From the NCBI GenBank assembly GCA_017302795.1, contig JAFLCB010000012.1, forward strand, positions 49,264 to 113,263: 64,000 bases of DNA. Direction: 5' to 3'. Positions 16,771 through 25,278 of this stretch are shown here, in pieces. The position numbers and the translations under genes were made by a program. Below the pieces are notes generated by a model. The model ran no database searches. It saw only the letters and a program-made list of their open reading frames with translations, and had not been told where the DNA came from. Numbering within the stretch: position 1 is the stretch's first letter; each line of letters opens with the position of its first letter. Source of the stretch: Deltaproteobacteria bacterium (lineage in GTDB: Bacteria > Bdellovibrionota > Bdellovibrionia > Bdellovibrionales > JAMPXM01).

Positions 16771-17433
16771 TCAAGAAAAGTCGAAATTTGAACTAATCAG
16801 CGGCAAGCCAGTCTGTGCTTGGAAATATTTAAAGTTTTTCACGACTTTTGGGTCGTGATCTTCGTTTTGGAAATCGTTGTGGTAGAGAATGATGTCTTTT
16901 CGTTCGTCGACTCTATGTGCGATAGCCATGGAAAAAGTGTTACCATCTACCAACTGCGAACGCTGCAATCGGAAGCCCTGATACTCTTGCGGTGACGCCT
17001 CGAAGGAATTGAACCATTCTCGCCCCAATGAGATCACAGGAAAGGGAATCTGATAGGATGTTTTGACCATGTTCTGGTCCATCTTAATTTGGTACCTCAA
17101 AAATAAGTAGTTGAGTGAAAGCATTAAAAAATATGCGCCGAAAACAGCAAGGAAAAGCATCCCAATCAGATTACTGAATCCATTCTTAGAGTCGGAGATA
17201 GCCAATAAGACAACGCCAACAAAGAATCCAATTGAAACGAGAAACAAAAAAAGTCCCTTAACTGGTGACTTTCTGTAGGTGAAGCTGATCGGATATTCGC
17301 ACGTTACCTCAAATATACTGGGAGGCACTTGCGGCGCGTTTTTCGCCGCTTTTCGCTGCATAGCCAGAAGCAAAACTGCAACAAACGCTACGGTTAGCCC
17401 CAATGAAGTTAACATTCCAAAACGATACTCCAT
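16771..17433 (-). CDS. Integral membrane protein of unknown function
   Basis: About 220 residues with three predicted membrane segments (near the N-terminus, then KGLFLFLVSIGFFVGVVLLA, then LIGMLFLAVFGAYFLMLSLN), followed by a soluble C-terminal domain of about 100 residues rich in aromatic residues. The ATG at 17433 (MEYRFGM) is chosen. A TTG at 17469 would extend it by 12 residues, and neither has a clear ribosome site. A perfect 8-bp-arm palindrome lies just in front of the ATG. I do not recognise the family. It is followed on the same strand only by the convergent HNH gene. Confidence 0.65.
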   Translation of the reverse strand: MEYRFGMLTSLGLTVAFVAVLLLAMQRKAAKNAPQVPPSIFEVTCEYPISFTYRKSPVKGLFLFLVSIGFFVGVVLLAISDSKNGFSNLIGMLFLAVFGAYFLMLSLNYLFLRYQIKMDQNMVKTSYQIPFPVISLGREWFNSFEASPQEYQGFRLQRSQLVDGNTFSMAIAHRVDERKDIILYHNDFQNEDHDPKVVKNFKYFQAQTGLPLISSNFDFS

Positions 17434-17436
17434 CTT

Positions 17437-17455
17437 GATTGATTTCCAATCAATC
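17437..17455. promoter_or_regulatory. 19-bp palindrome in front of the membrane protein start
   Basis: Arms GATTGATT and AATCAATC around TCC, perfect over 8 bp each, ending 4 nt from the ATG at 17433. As RNA it would form a stem that hides the start; as DNA it could be an operator. If translation began at the upstream TTG the palindrome would be coding. Confidence 0.45.
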
Positions 17456-17549
17456 TTTCGGAATCTCAATGGTGGGGGAAGGCGTCCTGTGCCCTCTGGT
17501 CAGTCGAGCGAGCAGCTTTCCCGCTCGTCAATGACTCTAGGCTTAGAGA

Positions 17550-18800
17550 TTACTTTGCGGAAGCGGCTTTCGCCTTCGCGGGTTGCTTCAGAGCTAGAAC
17601 TTTAATCTGAGCACCGGGCTGAATCTTTTGTTCCATTAAGTATTTCACGACTGCGACAGAAACGTTGTCGCCGACGGACACAACTGTGGCCTCCGCAATC
17701 GGTGTCGTCGTGAGTGGAATCTTGTACTTGAGGCGTGTGTAACAAGCGGCACCTTCCCAAGCATAGTGAAGGTTTGTGACATGGAACGTGTCGCCAACTT
17801 GGATGCCTGCACGGTAGCCACCGCGGAAAGCGATGTGAGTGTCATTGTTTACGATCTCAGGATCATAGATCACGCGCGATTCCCATACTTCGTTCCAGTC
17901 GCGATTGACCGATAACAAAACTTTGTAGCGATCGACAATTGCATCAAGCCCAACATCCATTGCGCTGCGAATAACGTCGGTGATCGGTGTGTTGAAAAAG
18001 AAATTGAGACCAATTGGTACACCTGGAACGAAGTCGATTCCGAATGCGACGCGTGACTGGTGCGCAACTCCGTCACCAATCGTGATCGCTTGTTGTGAAA
18101 GTGGATCGTCTGTTCGAAGTCCGATTTCCAACCGGCTTTGTTCAAAGTTGATTCGGCCGCCAACGCCGCCAGCAACATCGCCACCTGCATTGTACCCGAT
18201 TCCGATCCCGCCGCCGCCTGTGGCTTCAAAGGAAATCACCTCGCCACCGAGAAGTGCTTGCGGAAGATCATAAAGACATGCTGGAAGTTTTGTTACTGCC
18301 GATGCTGTGGCTTTACCTTCGACTACTTCACGTTCCGACATTCCGCCCGAGAGAAGAGAGGCTCCCTCGATACGCGTGGATTTCAATAGACCATAACGAT
18401 CAAGCACGGAAACGTCTTTTCCTGAAACTAGGCCGCTTGGAGCAGCTTCGCCACTCGATGCATCGTCGGCTTTCATAGTTTTAAAAGATCCGCCCGTGCT
18501 AAGAAGACCAAGCGACGAAGGAACTGGATTTCCTATAACAAAGTGATCGTGGTTAATGACCTGGCGGTAAAACAAAGAGTTGGCAACGTAGGGGAAGTCT
18601 ACTGATTCTCCGTTTGGTAGTTTAACCATGCGGCCCTTCAGAGCACCGATTTCGATATCCATCTTTAGAACTCGCGCCGACTCAGGCTTTTCTTCGCAAC
18701 CTTCGTTGCCCATCGATAGTCCAGCAATCATCATCAGAGGGATCAAGCCTTTGATGCCGAGGGTAGCCGCGTGAGTTCGTTGTTTCGATGTACGAGTCAT
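17550..18800 (-). CDS. Exported protein with Gly-rich midsection
   Basis: A 416-residue exported protein. Residues 1-34 form a signal sequence ending near the first Cys (GNEGC, Cys35), a poor lipobox match, so lipidation is uncertain. The centre has a Gly run (FEATGGGGIGIGYNAGG) that looks like beta-strand turns, and the C-terminal 100 residues (QVGDTFHVTN, VVSVGDNVSVAVVKYLMEQ) resemble small surface-exposed domains with the VGDxV motif found in FlgT-like and OM-assembly proteins. That resemblance is loose. AAAGGAGT is placed 8 nt before the ATG. The C-terminus is Ala/Lys-rich (KAKAASAK). Confidence 0.65.
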   Translation of the reverse strand: MTRTSKQRTHAATLGIKGLIPLMMIAGLSMGNEGCEEKPESARVLKMDIEIGALKGRMVKLPNGESVDFPYVANSLFYRQVINHDHFVIGNPVPSSLGLLSTGGSFKTMKADDASSGEAAPSGLVSGKDVSVLDRYGLLKSTRIEGASLLSGGMSEREVVEGKATASAVTKLPACLYDLPQALLGGEVISFEATGGGGIGIGYNAGGDVAGGVGGRINFEQSRLEIGLRTDDPLSQQAITIGDGVAHQSRVAFGIDFVPGVPIGLNFFFNTPITDVIRSAMDVGLDAIVDRYKVLLSVNRDWNEVWESRVIYDPEIVNNDTHIAFRGGYRAGIQVGDTFHVTNLHYAWEGAACYTRLKYKIPLTTTPIAEATVVSVGDNVSVAVVKYLMEQKIQPGAQIKVLALKQPAKAKAASAK

Positions 18801-19126
18801 CGTTCTTACTCCTTTGGTCGCAAGATGTATGTCTTGCCACGAGCTACCTATCGGACCTCCGTCGCCAGACTAAAATCTCTTTCTGTGGTCTGGGAACCTC
18901 GCGTACGGTCTAGGTATTTTCACTCCTGGTTCGAACTGAGGCGAGCTAAGTCGTTGGAAATGTTTGATATCGTAGAAAACAGCAGAATTGCTTGGCCAAA
19001 GTCCTGAGTAGACTTTCGGCAGAACTCCACGAGAGTGTGCGAACACTAGTCAGTTTTTTGAAAATCTGAATCCGATAGCAACGGAACTTTCCAGAAATCC
19101 AGACCGAGGACCTGTCGAAGCTGTAC
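18801..19126. other. 326-nt intergenic stretch
   Basis: It lies between the exported protein (minus, start 18800) and the 3' end of the pseudouridine synthase fusion. It holds the ribosome site AAAGGAGT and a 6-bp hairpin with arms GCAAGA and TCTTGC (18820-18837) in the probable leader of the exported protein. The frames in it lack ribosome sites and protein-like composition. I see no terminator for the upstream gene. Confidence 0.45.
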
Positions 19127-20848
19127 TCAACGTTGATCAATTTTGATGAAAAGACTCTTCATTCGTCGAGGCTCCCGGGGCATTTCAAAATCCCAATCAG
19201 GACTTGGAGTTCTTTCGAGAGTGACTAACTTTTTTGTTTGGCGAGCGAACTCATTGGCGAACTTTGTCGTTCGTTGGACGAACTCTTGGTGAGTCCACGT
19301 CTCATAGTTAGTGGAAATCAGAATGCGCCCACCTGGCGCAGTCACCTGCGTGCAATGCGCAAGCAGACTTTCTAATTCAGTCTCGATTCGAAACACGCCG
19401 CTATCGGATCTTGAAAAAGAAGGTGGATCGCAGACAACAAGATCAAACTGAAGATTTTTCTTTGCTGCCCACTTCAAGTATTCACGAGAGTCCATTGCAC
19501 GAAATTCGTATTTCGGTAGTAAAGGATCGAGGTTGTTAAGAATGAAATTGTCTTTGGTCCATTCTAGAAACGCACGGCTCAAATCGACGCTGACAACGAG
19601 CTCTGCGCCTGCGCGTGCCGCCGCGACTGAAAAACCACCTGTGTAGCTGAAAAGATTAAGTACTCGTCGAGGGGAATTCTGTAAAACCCAGCGGCGATTG
19701 GCGCGCTGATCTAGAAACAGTCCAGGCGATAGGCCAGAGTCCCGGCGAAATTGAAAACGCATTTCCTCTTCGTTCGCAATCCAGCGGACAGGAAGGCTTG
19801 CTTTGGAAAGAGCGGTCTCTTCCTTTGCGGATCCAGTGCTCAGGTTTCGTCCGCCTGCACCTCGGTTTGACCGGTGCTGTAGGTACCAGTCTTCTAGTTT
19901 CAGGATTCCGGCAAGCTTTGTAACTCTCGCAAGATCTGCATCTTGAAAGACGCTGCTCATTTGCTTTGGATTTCCGTACCAGTGGAAATGCGTGATCTCC
20001 CCAAGTCGGTCGCAGCGTAAATCTATGCCACCTAAAATAGAATCGGAGTGGATTTCCCGACGAGTCTCCGAAACGAAAACTTCCATCGTGCGCAAGCTTC
20101 GATGAAGCCGCTCGCGCCGTTCGATCGCTTGAAGCCAAGAAACCAGTTGTCGATCATTTAAGAGTTCAAGATCACTGAACCAGCGAGGTAGTGGCGAACG
20201 CGCTTTAATTTCCAAAGGCGCGCCCGCAACTGTCACCTTTGCGTCGAGCTCTGCGGCGTGGAGGCAAAGAGTCGGGAAGGCGGTACCGCCGTGATCAGCG
20301 TCGCCAAGAATCGCAAGTCCAGCGGTCTCGGCGTGAAGCCTTATCTGGTGCGGCTTTCCAGTTTGCGGAAGTGCTTTCCATAATGCGAAGCTTCCGTGCT
20401 GTAGAACGAGTTCAATGATGGTCACCGCATTCACTGGTTCTATGTTCGTAGCCGCATGAGAAACGTACTGGGGGCCGGTTTTTGCCTGGCTTCCACCGCC
20501 ACTTTTAACTCGTGCGATATGGCTTTCGATTTCCGTTCCAGATTCAAACCCGCGGCGAGGCTTTCGGTCGGTGACAAAATAGTAGGTTTTCTTTACGTCC
20601 CGAGACTCCAGAGCGTTGGCGAGAGAAGTCGTTAGCTCGGCGCTATCGGGATTTCCCTGCTGAACGGCTAGCAATACTCCGGACGTTCCGACGTCGAGAC
20701 GGTGAACGGGGTTAAGTGCTTTTCCGGATCGATAGCCAAGATGTTCGAGGAAGCCATCATTTGGTTCTAGATGAAGGCGTTTTGTTTCATCCGCTGAAAG
20801 AGACGTGTGGGTGGTGCACCCGGGAGGCTTATCAAGGATTTTCAGCAT
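19127..20848 (-). CDS. Fusion of RluA-type pseudouridine synthase and RlmI/RlmK-like methyltransferase
   Basis: A 573-residue two-domain RNA-modification protein. Residues 1-220 form an RluA-family pseudouridine synthase: VHRLDVGTSGVLL with catalytic Asp52, PQTGKPHQIRLH (161-172) and LGDADHGG. Residues 350-573 form a class I methyltransferase: FLDQRANRRWVL (378-389), the AdoMet loop NLFSYTGGFSVAAARAG (398-414) and CDPPSFSRS (473-481), the pattern of RlmI/RlmK-type 23S rRNA cytosine/guanine methyltransferases. The middle 130 residues are a linker of unclear fold. The start is taken at ATG 20848, overlapping the Fur gene end by 17 nt; an ATG at 20893 would add 15 residues. Both active sites look intact. 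Confidence 0.85.
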   Translation of the reverse strand: MLKILDKPPGCTTHTSLSADETKRLHLEPNDGFLEHLGYRSGKALNPVHRLDVGTSGVLLAVQQGNPDSAELTTSLANALESRDVKKTYYFVTDRKPRRGFESGTEIESHIARVKSGGGSQAKTGPQYVSHAATNIEPVNAVTIIELVLQHGSFALWKALPQTGKPHQIRLHAETAGLAILGDADHGGTAFPTLCLHAAELDAKVTVAGAPLEIKARSPLPRWFSDLELLNDRQLVSWLQAIERRERLHRSLRTMEVFVSETRREIHSDSILGGIDLRCDRLGEITHFHWYGNPKQMSSVFQDADLARVTKLAGILKLEDWYLQHRSNRGAGGRNLSTGSAKEETALSKASLPVRWIANEEEMRFQFRRDSGLSPGLFLDQRANRRWVLQNSPRRVLNLFSYTGGFSVAAARAGAELVVSVDLSRAFLEWTKDNFILNNLDPLLPKYEFRAMDSREYLKWAAKKNLQFDLVVCDPPSFSRSDSGVFRIETELESLLAHCTQVTAPGGRILISTNYETWTHQEFVQRTTKFANEFARQTKKLVTLERTPSPDWDFEMPREPRRMKSLFIKIDQR

Positions 20849-21368
20849 TGGCTTCTTGAACGCTTTTTTGGCGGCATTCAGGGCAGGTGCCATAAAGTTC
20901 AAGTACGTGGGAAGTTAAAAGAAAGCCAAATCGCGATGCGACTTTTTCTTGGAGGCGTTCGATTTCCCCATTTTCAAACTCGACGATTTTGCCACACGTT
21001 GTACAAGTTAAGTGATCGTGGTGATCTTTAGCGGCCCATTCGTATCGCGCTGGCATGCCACCCATTCGAACTTCAGTTACAAAGTCGGAATCCGTCAGCG
21101 TGCGAAGAAAGCGATAAACGGTGGCAAATCCAATTTCGGGATTTCGCTTCACAACGGTTTCAAACACATCTTGCGCTGTGAAGTGACTAGGTCCACCTCG
21201 TACGACATCGAGAATATCCAGCCGCTGTTGAGTTACTTTAAGGCCAAGATCTCGAATAACTTTCTTCCCGGGTACCGCGGGCTTTCTTACTCTTGGTGTA
21301 CCATTACCGCTACCAGTTGCGAGGCCAGCTGTGGAAACGGGCAGTATGAGAGGCGGATTTTTGTTCAT
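20832..21368 (-). CDS. Fur-family metalloregulator
   Basis: A 178-residue Fur/PerR/Zur protein. It has the N-terminal winged helix (KVTQQRLDILDVVRG, then AQDVFETVV, then GFATVYRFLRTL), the HHDHLTC metal site, CTTCGKIVEFEN and a second CPEC pair for structural zinc. The HHDHLTC/KIVEFEN wording and LELYGTCPEC are closest to Fur itself, but PerR and Zur share most of it, so the metal is not decided. About 35 low-complexity residues precede the usual start. It overlaps the next gene slightly and is probably co-transcribed with it. Confidence 0.88.
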   Translation of the reverse strand: MNKNPPLILPVSTAGLATGSGNGTPRVRKPAVPGKKVIRDLGLKVTQQRLDILDVVRGGPSHFTAQDVFETVVKRNPEIGFATVYRFLRTLTDSDFVTEVRMGGMPARYEWAAKDHHDHLTCTTCGKIVEFENGEIERLQEKVASRFGFLLTSHVLELYGTCPECRQKSVQEANAENP

Positions 21369-21423
21369 CCGTTCGTCTTAGGGGCCTTCGCAGCCCCGGT
21401 CAACAGATGAGAATTGATTTCAA

Positions 21424-22122
21424 TTACATTTGAATGTTAATTCGATCTCGGATCGCGCTTTGAAAAGAGTCGGTATGAAACGGCATGAGAAACAACAAAA
21501 GGTGTTCAAGACCCGTTCGAAGGCTTCTGCGGGTAGCTGGCTTCTCGGGGCTTTCAAAAAACTGTAAAAACGACGACGACGTAATTAGGACCGTATCGCT
21601 GATCATCTGCATTTCACGCGGGTCATTAATTTTCCGCATGACGCCTTCTTTCACCCATTGCGCATACATCGCTTGGAGAAGACGCATTGTTTTCGAGATG
21701 TGTGTCTTCCAACGCTTCGCGAGATTCGGATCCTTTCGGCGCAGGTGGTACATTTCTCTGTGGAAAAACCGGTACTTCCAAAACACTTCGTAAGATCGCT
21801 CGATCAATTCTGAAGGCGTGGACGGAAGCGTCGAACGAGAAGCTCGAACCGGTGCCGGTTTCCATACTTCGTAGGTTTCGCTACACATCATTTCGAACAA
21901 CTCGTAGATGATTTCTTCTTTATTTCTAAAATGAAAATAAAGGTTTCCAGGAGAAATTCCCAAATGTTGGGCAATGTGATTGGTGGTGACTGCCACGACG
22001 CCTGATTGGTTGAAGAGGTCGATGCTCGAAAGCAAAATGCGTTCACGATTGCCGGTCTTCTTTTTTGGGATGGCTGTTCTCAATCCAATAGGCAGTGGGG
22101 CGATTGATTTCGAGATCTCCAT
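21424..22122 (-). CDS. TetR-family regulator
   Basis: A 232-residue TetR regulator. The N-terminal helix-turn-helix is RERILLSSIDLFNQSG, then TTNHIAQHLGISPGNLYFHF, then RNKEEIIYELF, textbook for the family. The C-terminal ligand/dimer domain is long (about 170 residues) and aromatic-rich, and its ligand is unknown. The start is ATG 22122, preceded by GGAGG at 5 nt; ATG 22140 and TTG 22195 upstream are less well supported. No obvious target gene is adjacent. A 12-bp palindrome upstream at 22267 may be its operator. Confidence 0.87.
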   Translation of the reverse strand: MEISKSIAPLPIGLRTAIPKKKTGNRERILLSSIDLFNQSGVVAVTTNHIAQHLGISPGNLYFHFRNKEEIIYELFEMMCSETYEVWKPAPVRASRSTLPSTPSELIERSYEVFWKYRFFHREMYHLRRKDPNLAKRWKTHISKTMRLLQAMYAQWVKEGVMRKINDPREMQMISDTVLITSSSFLQFFESPEKPATRRSLRTGLEHLLLFLMPFHTDSFQSAIRDRINIQM

Positions 22123-22266
22123 AAAGTCCTCCAGATACATTCTTCGCTGGGCGCGCGCTGCAGCCGGATTCGTAGTGGCAAGTCGAACTTCATACAAGTC
22201 GATTTATTGGGATTTGCCAGAAGACTGCCGGTATTGAAAACCGGTTACTCTAGCGAATGGAGCACA

Positions 22267-22278
22267 AGCTCTAGAGCT
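22267..22278. promoter_or_regulatory. 12-bp palindrome upstream of the TetR gene
   Basis: AGCTCTAGAGCT is self-complementary, and CAC/GTG flanks extend the symmetry with a single bulged A. It is about 145 nt upstream of the TetR start. TetR proteins often bind such dyads near their own promoter. No other evidence links the two. Confidence 0.35.
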
Positions 22279-22456
22279 GTGTTTCATATCGCGAATTCCG
22301 ACCGAAAGTTTGCCAACTGGGAATTGAGGCGAGAAAAGGTCAGCACATATAGATCCCCAGCCGCCGGTGACGGCACTCGTTTGCGTCACGAAAGGCAATC
22401 GAGCTTCGGTGCCGGCGGCTACCCCTACCTGAGATTCAAGAAACTTCAATTTATAT

Positions 22457-22488
22457 AAAAAAAGCCCCGATGTTTTAAACATCGAGGC
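22457..22488 (-). terminator. Rho-independent terminator of htpX
   Basis: On the minus strand, a stem (GCCTCGATGTTT against AAACATCGGGGC, one mismatch, loop of one nt plus) is followed by seven T. It starts 22 nt after the htpX stop, so it ends that transcript. Confidence 0.85.
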
Positions 22489-22509
22489 GGTTCAGGCAGC
22501 GGCGTTCCC

Positions 22510-23445
22510 TTAGGATATGATTCCAGCTCGTTCGAGTCGCTGAATACGCTCTTCCAAAGTCGGATGCGTTCGAAAGAGAGCCGCAAGACCCGGCTTCGTG
22601 GCCGAGATTTTCATCGAGGCGAAAGCTGGCTGCTGTTCAGTTTGCGCGGCAACCTGGTAATTCCGCTCGGTCACCTTCTGCAAGCTTCGCAAAGCTCCAA
22701 CCATTGCATCTTTGCCGGCGTACTTCGCTCCGCCTTGGTCAGCTCGGAATTCTCGTTGACGCGAGAACCACATGACGACGATCGATCCAAGTAACATGAA
22801 CACCATTTCAAGTACGAACACGGTCACCATGTGAGCAATCGGGCCAAGGCCCGCACCTTCGCGGTCGTCGTTTCCTCGAAGGAAGTTTGAAATCGCATAC
22901 GCAACGATCCGAGCAAGGAACATCACGAACGCGTTCACGACACCTTGGATCAGCGTCATGGTTACCATGTCGCCGTTAGCAATGTGGGCGACTTCGTGGC
23001 CAATGACTCCTTCGACCGCGCGCTTATCCATTTGATGCAAGAGACCGGTTGAAACTGCGACCAGCGAATTGGACTTCGACGGCCCAGTCGCAAATGCATT
23101 CACCTCTGGAGATTCATAAATGCCAACTTCTGGCATCTTCGGAAGGTTCGCCGCGCGTGCATACCGGTGAACCATATTGACGACTTCACGTTCCTGTAGG
23201 TTCATTGTGTTGGGATCGATAACCTTTACACCCATCGACCACTTCGCCATTTTCTTCGAAATCAGAAGACTGATAAAGGCGCCGCCCATACCCCAGATTA
23301 AACAGAATCCGATGAGTGAACCGATGTTCAGACCGTTCGCTGAGAGGTAAGGTTGAATGCCGAGCGCCGACGTGACGATCGAAAGCGTCCCCACCACCAG
23401 GATGTTGACCATTAAGAAAAGTGTTATTCGTTTTGCCATCTGCAT
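22510..23445 (-). CDS. htpX: HtpX-like membrane zinc protease (M48)
   Basis: A 311-residue inner-membrane zinc metalloprotease that degrades misfolded membrane proteins. Two N-terminal hydrophobic segments (about 7-29 and 41-62) and two around residues 165-215 anchor it, and the active site faces the cytoplasm. The zinc motif is HEVAH (H150, E151, H154) with the third ligand in SRQREFRADQ. The ATG 23445 follows GGAGG at 6 nt; ATG 23439 is a near alternative. A terminator follows. Regulation by Cpx-type stress is known in E. coli, but nothing here shows it. Confidence 0.94.
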   Translation of the reverse strand: MQMAKRITLFLMVNILVVGTLSIVTSALGIQPYLSANGLNIGSLIGFCLIWGMGGAFISLLISKKMAKWSMGVKVIDPNTMNLQEREVVNMVHRYARAANLPKMPEVGIYESPEVNAFATGPSKSNSLVAVSTGLLHQMDKRAVEGVIGHEVAHIANGDMVTMTLIQGVVNAFVMFLARIVAYAISNFLRGNDDREGAGLGPIAHMVTVFVLEMVFMLLGSIVVMWFSRQREFRADQGGAKYAGKDAMVGALRSLQKVTERNYQVAAQTEQQPAFASMKISATKPGLAALFRTHPTLEERIQRLERAGIIS

Positions 23446-23528
23446 GTAGAGCCTCCGTTGCAGTACTTAGTTACATCCACAAATATACAGGACTTCGATT
23501 GTTTCTCAAAATTGATATATTTTAGATT

Positions 23529-24479
23529 TCAGTTTGTTTTAAACAAAGTAAAACTCTTGGCTAGTTGAGCTGCGATGGGGTTTTCGACCTTGCGCGAGCT
23601 GGTGATCAGCCAGAACTCCTCTGACACGTTGTCCAACTTGCCGATTTTCACCAAAGACTTTTCGCGTACCAGTTCACTTGCCTCTGAATCTGCGATTGGA
23701 ATTAAGCCGACGCCCGACGTACCCAAAAGTTTCTGCAAGCTAGAATCTTGAGTTTCGGCGATCGGGATGATCGAGATTCGAGCCATTCGAAAATAGTGTT
23801 CAAGATCGTGACGAAGTTTCGAATGATAGGTCGGTAAAACGAAATTCTGCCCAGATAGGCTTTCTGGGAACTTTTTCACAAGGCCTCGGAATTTGGGCGC
23901 GCCATAAATAGAAATTGGAATTTTACCGATTGGCCGAACCGACACTTTCCCGCTCTCATCGAGCGCCGGAGGTGCGTTGGCAAGAACAAGATCTAAGCGA
24001 TGGGCTTGCAGTTCGCGAAGAAGCTCGTCGCCCTTGCCTTCAAGGATTGAAACTGTGCACGGGCCGGCGGCATATGCAGCCTCTGTCAATCGAAGTGTGA
24101 GATGTTTAGGTACGCTGTCGAGCGCTCCAATTTGAACGTGAGTTTTTCCGCTACGTGGTGATCGATCTTGAATCGCCTCGACCATTTCTGCGCCCATCCG
24201 AAAGATCTCGGAGGCGTACTGCAGAGCTATTTTTCCGGCATCAGTCAACACCAGACGTCGATTGCGCCGATCAAAAAGAGGACGACCCACAGAATCTTCA
24301 AGATGTTTGAGCTGGGTCGAAAGTGTTGGTTGGCCCAGTCGCAATCGGGCTGCTGCACGGGCGATACTTCCTTCACTTGCGATGACCCAAAAGTAGTACA
24401 AGTGATGATAGTTCAACCACTGTGATGCGGTGACAGGCGATGGAACCCCAGAATCGTGATTCACAAATCCTCTCTTCAA
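23529..24479 (-). CDS. LysR-family regulator (NhaR-like)
   Basis: A 316-residue LysR-type regulator. The N-terminal segment LNYHHLYYFWVIASEGSIARAAARL is the helix-turn-helix found in NhaR, a sodium/osmotic regulator, and the remainder is the usual effector domain. The first codon is a TTG at 24479 that overlaps the stop of the membrane-protein gene (TTGA). A GTG at 24464 would give a shorter start. It is co-transcribed with that membrane gene and divergent from the UnbU-UnbV/Rieske operon, of which it is a reasonable regulator candidate. Confidence 0.85.
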   Translation of the reverse strand: MKRGFVNHDSGVPSPVTASQWLNYHHLYYFWVIASEGSIARAAARLRLGQPTLSTQLKHLEDSVGRPLFDRRNRRLVLTDAGKIALQYASEIFRMGAEMVEAIQDRSPRSGKTHVQIGALDSVPKHLTLRLTEAAYAAGPCTVSILEGKGDELLRELQAHRLDLVLANAPPALDESGKVSVRPIGKIPISIYGAPKFRGLVKKFPESLSGQNFVLPTYHSKLRHDLEHYFRMARISIIPIAETQDSSLQKLLGTSGVGLIPIADSEASELVREKSLVKIGKLDNVSEEFWLITSSRKVENPIAAQLAKSFTLFKTN

Positions 24480-25201
24480 CTAGCGAACAAAAGTTTACAC
24501 ACAAGAATGCTTTGCAGGAATAGATGTCCGTAGGCAAAGATGACCACCGTCGTTGTGATTCGATTTATCATCCGCCAGCGCGGCTCGTCGGAAGCGAAGT
24601 ACAGCAGATCTTCGCCCTTTGTTCTTTCATGTAAAAATAAAAAAGCGAAAAGCGTCTCGGCAAGCGTCGTTAGGAAAGTCACAAAAATAAATAGCGCGGC
24701 GATCGACGTTTTAGGCTCTGTAAACCAGTCCGAGATTTCGCCGTTCAGAAAAGCGATAGCTATGACAGCTACCAAAAATCCGGCGTGCGCAAGATCGTGC
24801 GTGATTCCGTAGCGAGGCGACCAATTAAACCATTTGTAGATCATAAAAAGTTCCAGTGGCCCGCGCACCCACCAACTTATCAAATGCCCGGCGAAAGCGA
24901 TCGAAAGTGTTGTTGGCCATGCACCAGCGCCGCCCCCGAAAATATTGCCAGCCAGGGCGCACGCAAGAAGAAGCGGCAACACGAACCAAGCCGTGACGGT
25001 GTAGGCAAGCCAAAGGGATTTCGGCCAAGAAATATCGCCGCCAACGATATCGCCTTTGTTTTGACGCGCTCGAAACGCGGCGCCACTTCCCAACGCGATG
25101 AAAGGAAATAGAATCAGCGCCAGAACGAAGACATTTGCTGTGAGCGTAAACTCTGGGGGCGGTGTCATAGGGACACTTTTGCCTGAGGATTGCCGATCCA
25201 T
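24476..25201 (-). CDS. Six-TM membrane protein, divergent from the Rieske operon
   Basis: About 241 residues with six clear membrane segments (for example TANVFVLALILFPFIALGSG and AALFIFVTFLTTLAETLFAF). Between TM3 and TM4 lies FNWSPRYGITHDLAHAGF with two His that could bind a metal or heme. I do not recognise the family. The start is taken at ATG 25201 (MDRQSSGK); ATG 25168 is possible, and reading further upstream would enter the divergent gene's promoter. It overlaps the LysR gene by 4 nt, and the shared 77-nt divergent gap with the UnbU-UnbV gene suggests linked control. Confidence 0.65.
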   Translation of the reverse strand: MDRQSSGKSVPMTPPPEFTLTANVFVLALILFPFIALGSGAAFRARQNKGDIVGGDISWPKSLWLAYTVTAWFVLPLLLACALAGNIFGGGAGAWPTTLSIAFAGHLISWWVRGPLELFMIYKWFNWSPRYGITHDLAHAGFLVAVIAIAFLNGEISDWFTEPKTSIAALFIFVTFLTTLAETLFAFLFLHERTKGEDLLYFASDEPRWRMINRITTTVVIFAYGHLFLQSILVCKLLFAS

Positions 25202-25243
25202 CAACACGCGAAAATTTCCCACATGACGTGGCGCGCGAAGGGG

Positions 25244-25271
25244 TTGTGAATCGCTGCCGGAAAAGTACACT
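25244..25271 (+). promoter_or_regulatory. Weak candidate promoter for the UnbU-UnbV/Rieske operon
   Basis: TTGTGA (25244-25249) and TACACT (25266-25271) are 16 nt apart, each matching four of six consensus positions. If used, transcription would begin within a base or two of the ATG at 25279, giving a leaderless message. No ribosome site is seen before that ATG, which fits but does not prove this. Confidence 0.35.
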
Positions 25272-25278
25272 CTGCCCT

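Larger units (their letters stand above)
22123..22509. other. 387-nt intergenic region upstream of the TetR gene
   Basis: It holds the TetR leader, the palindrome at 22267-22278, a CCGGT/ACCGG dyad near 22228-22243 and, at its right end, the htpX terminator (22457-22488). Short open frames on both strands lack a ribosome site and coding-like composition. No gene is supported. Confidence 0.45.
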
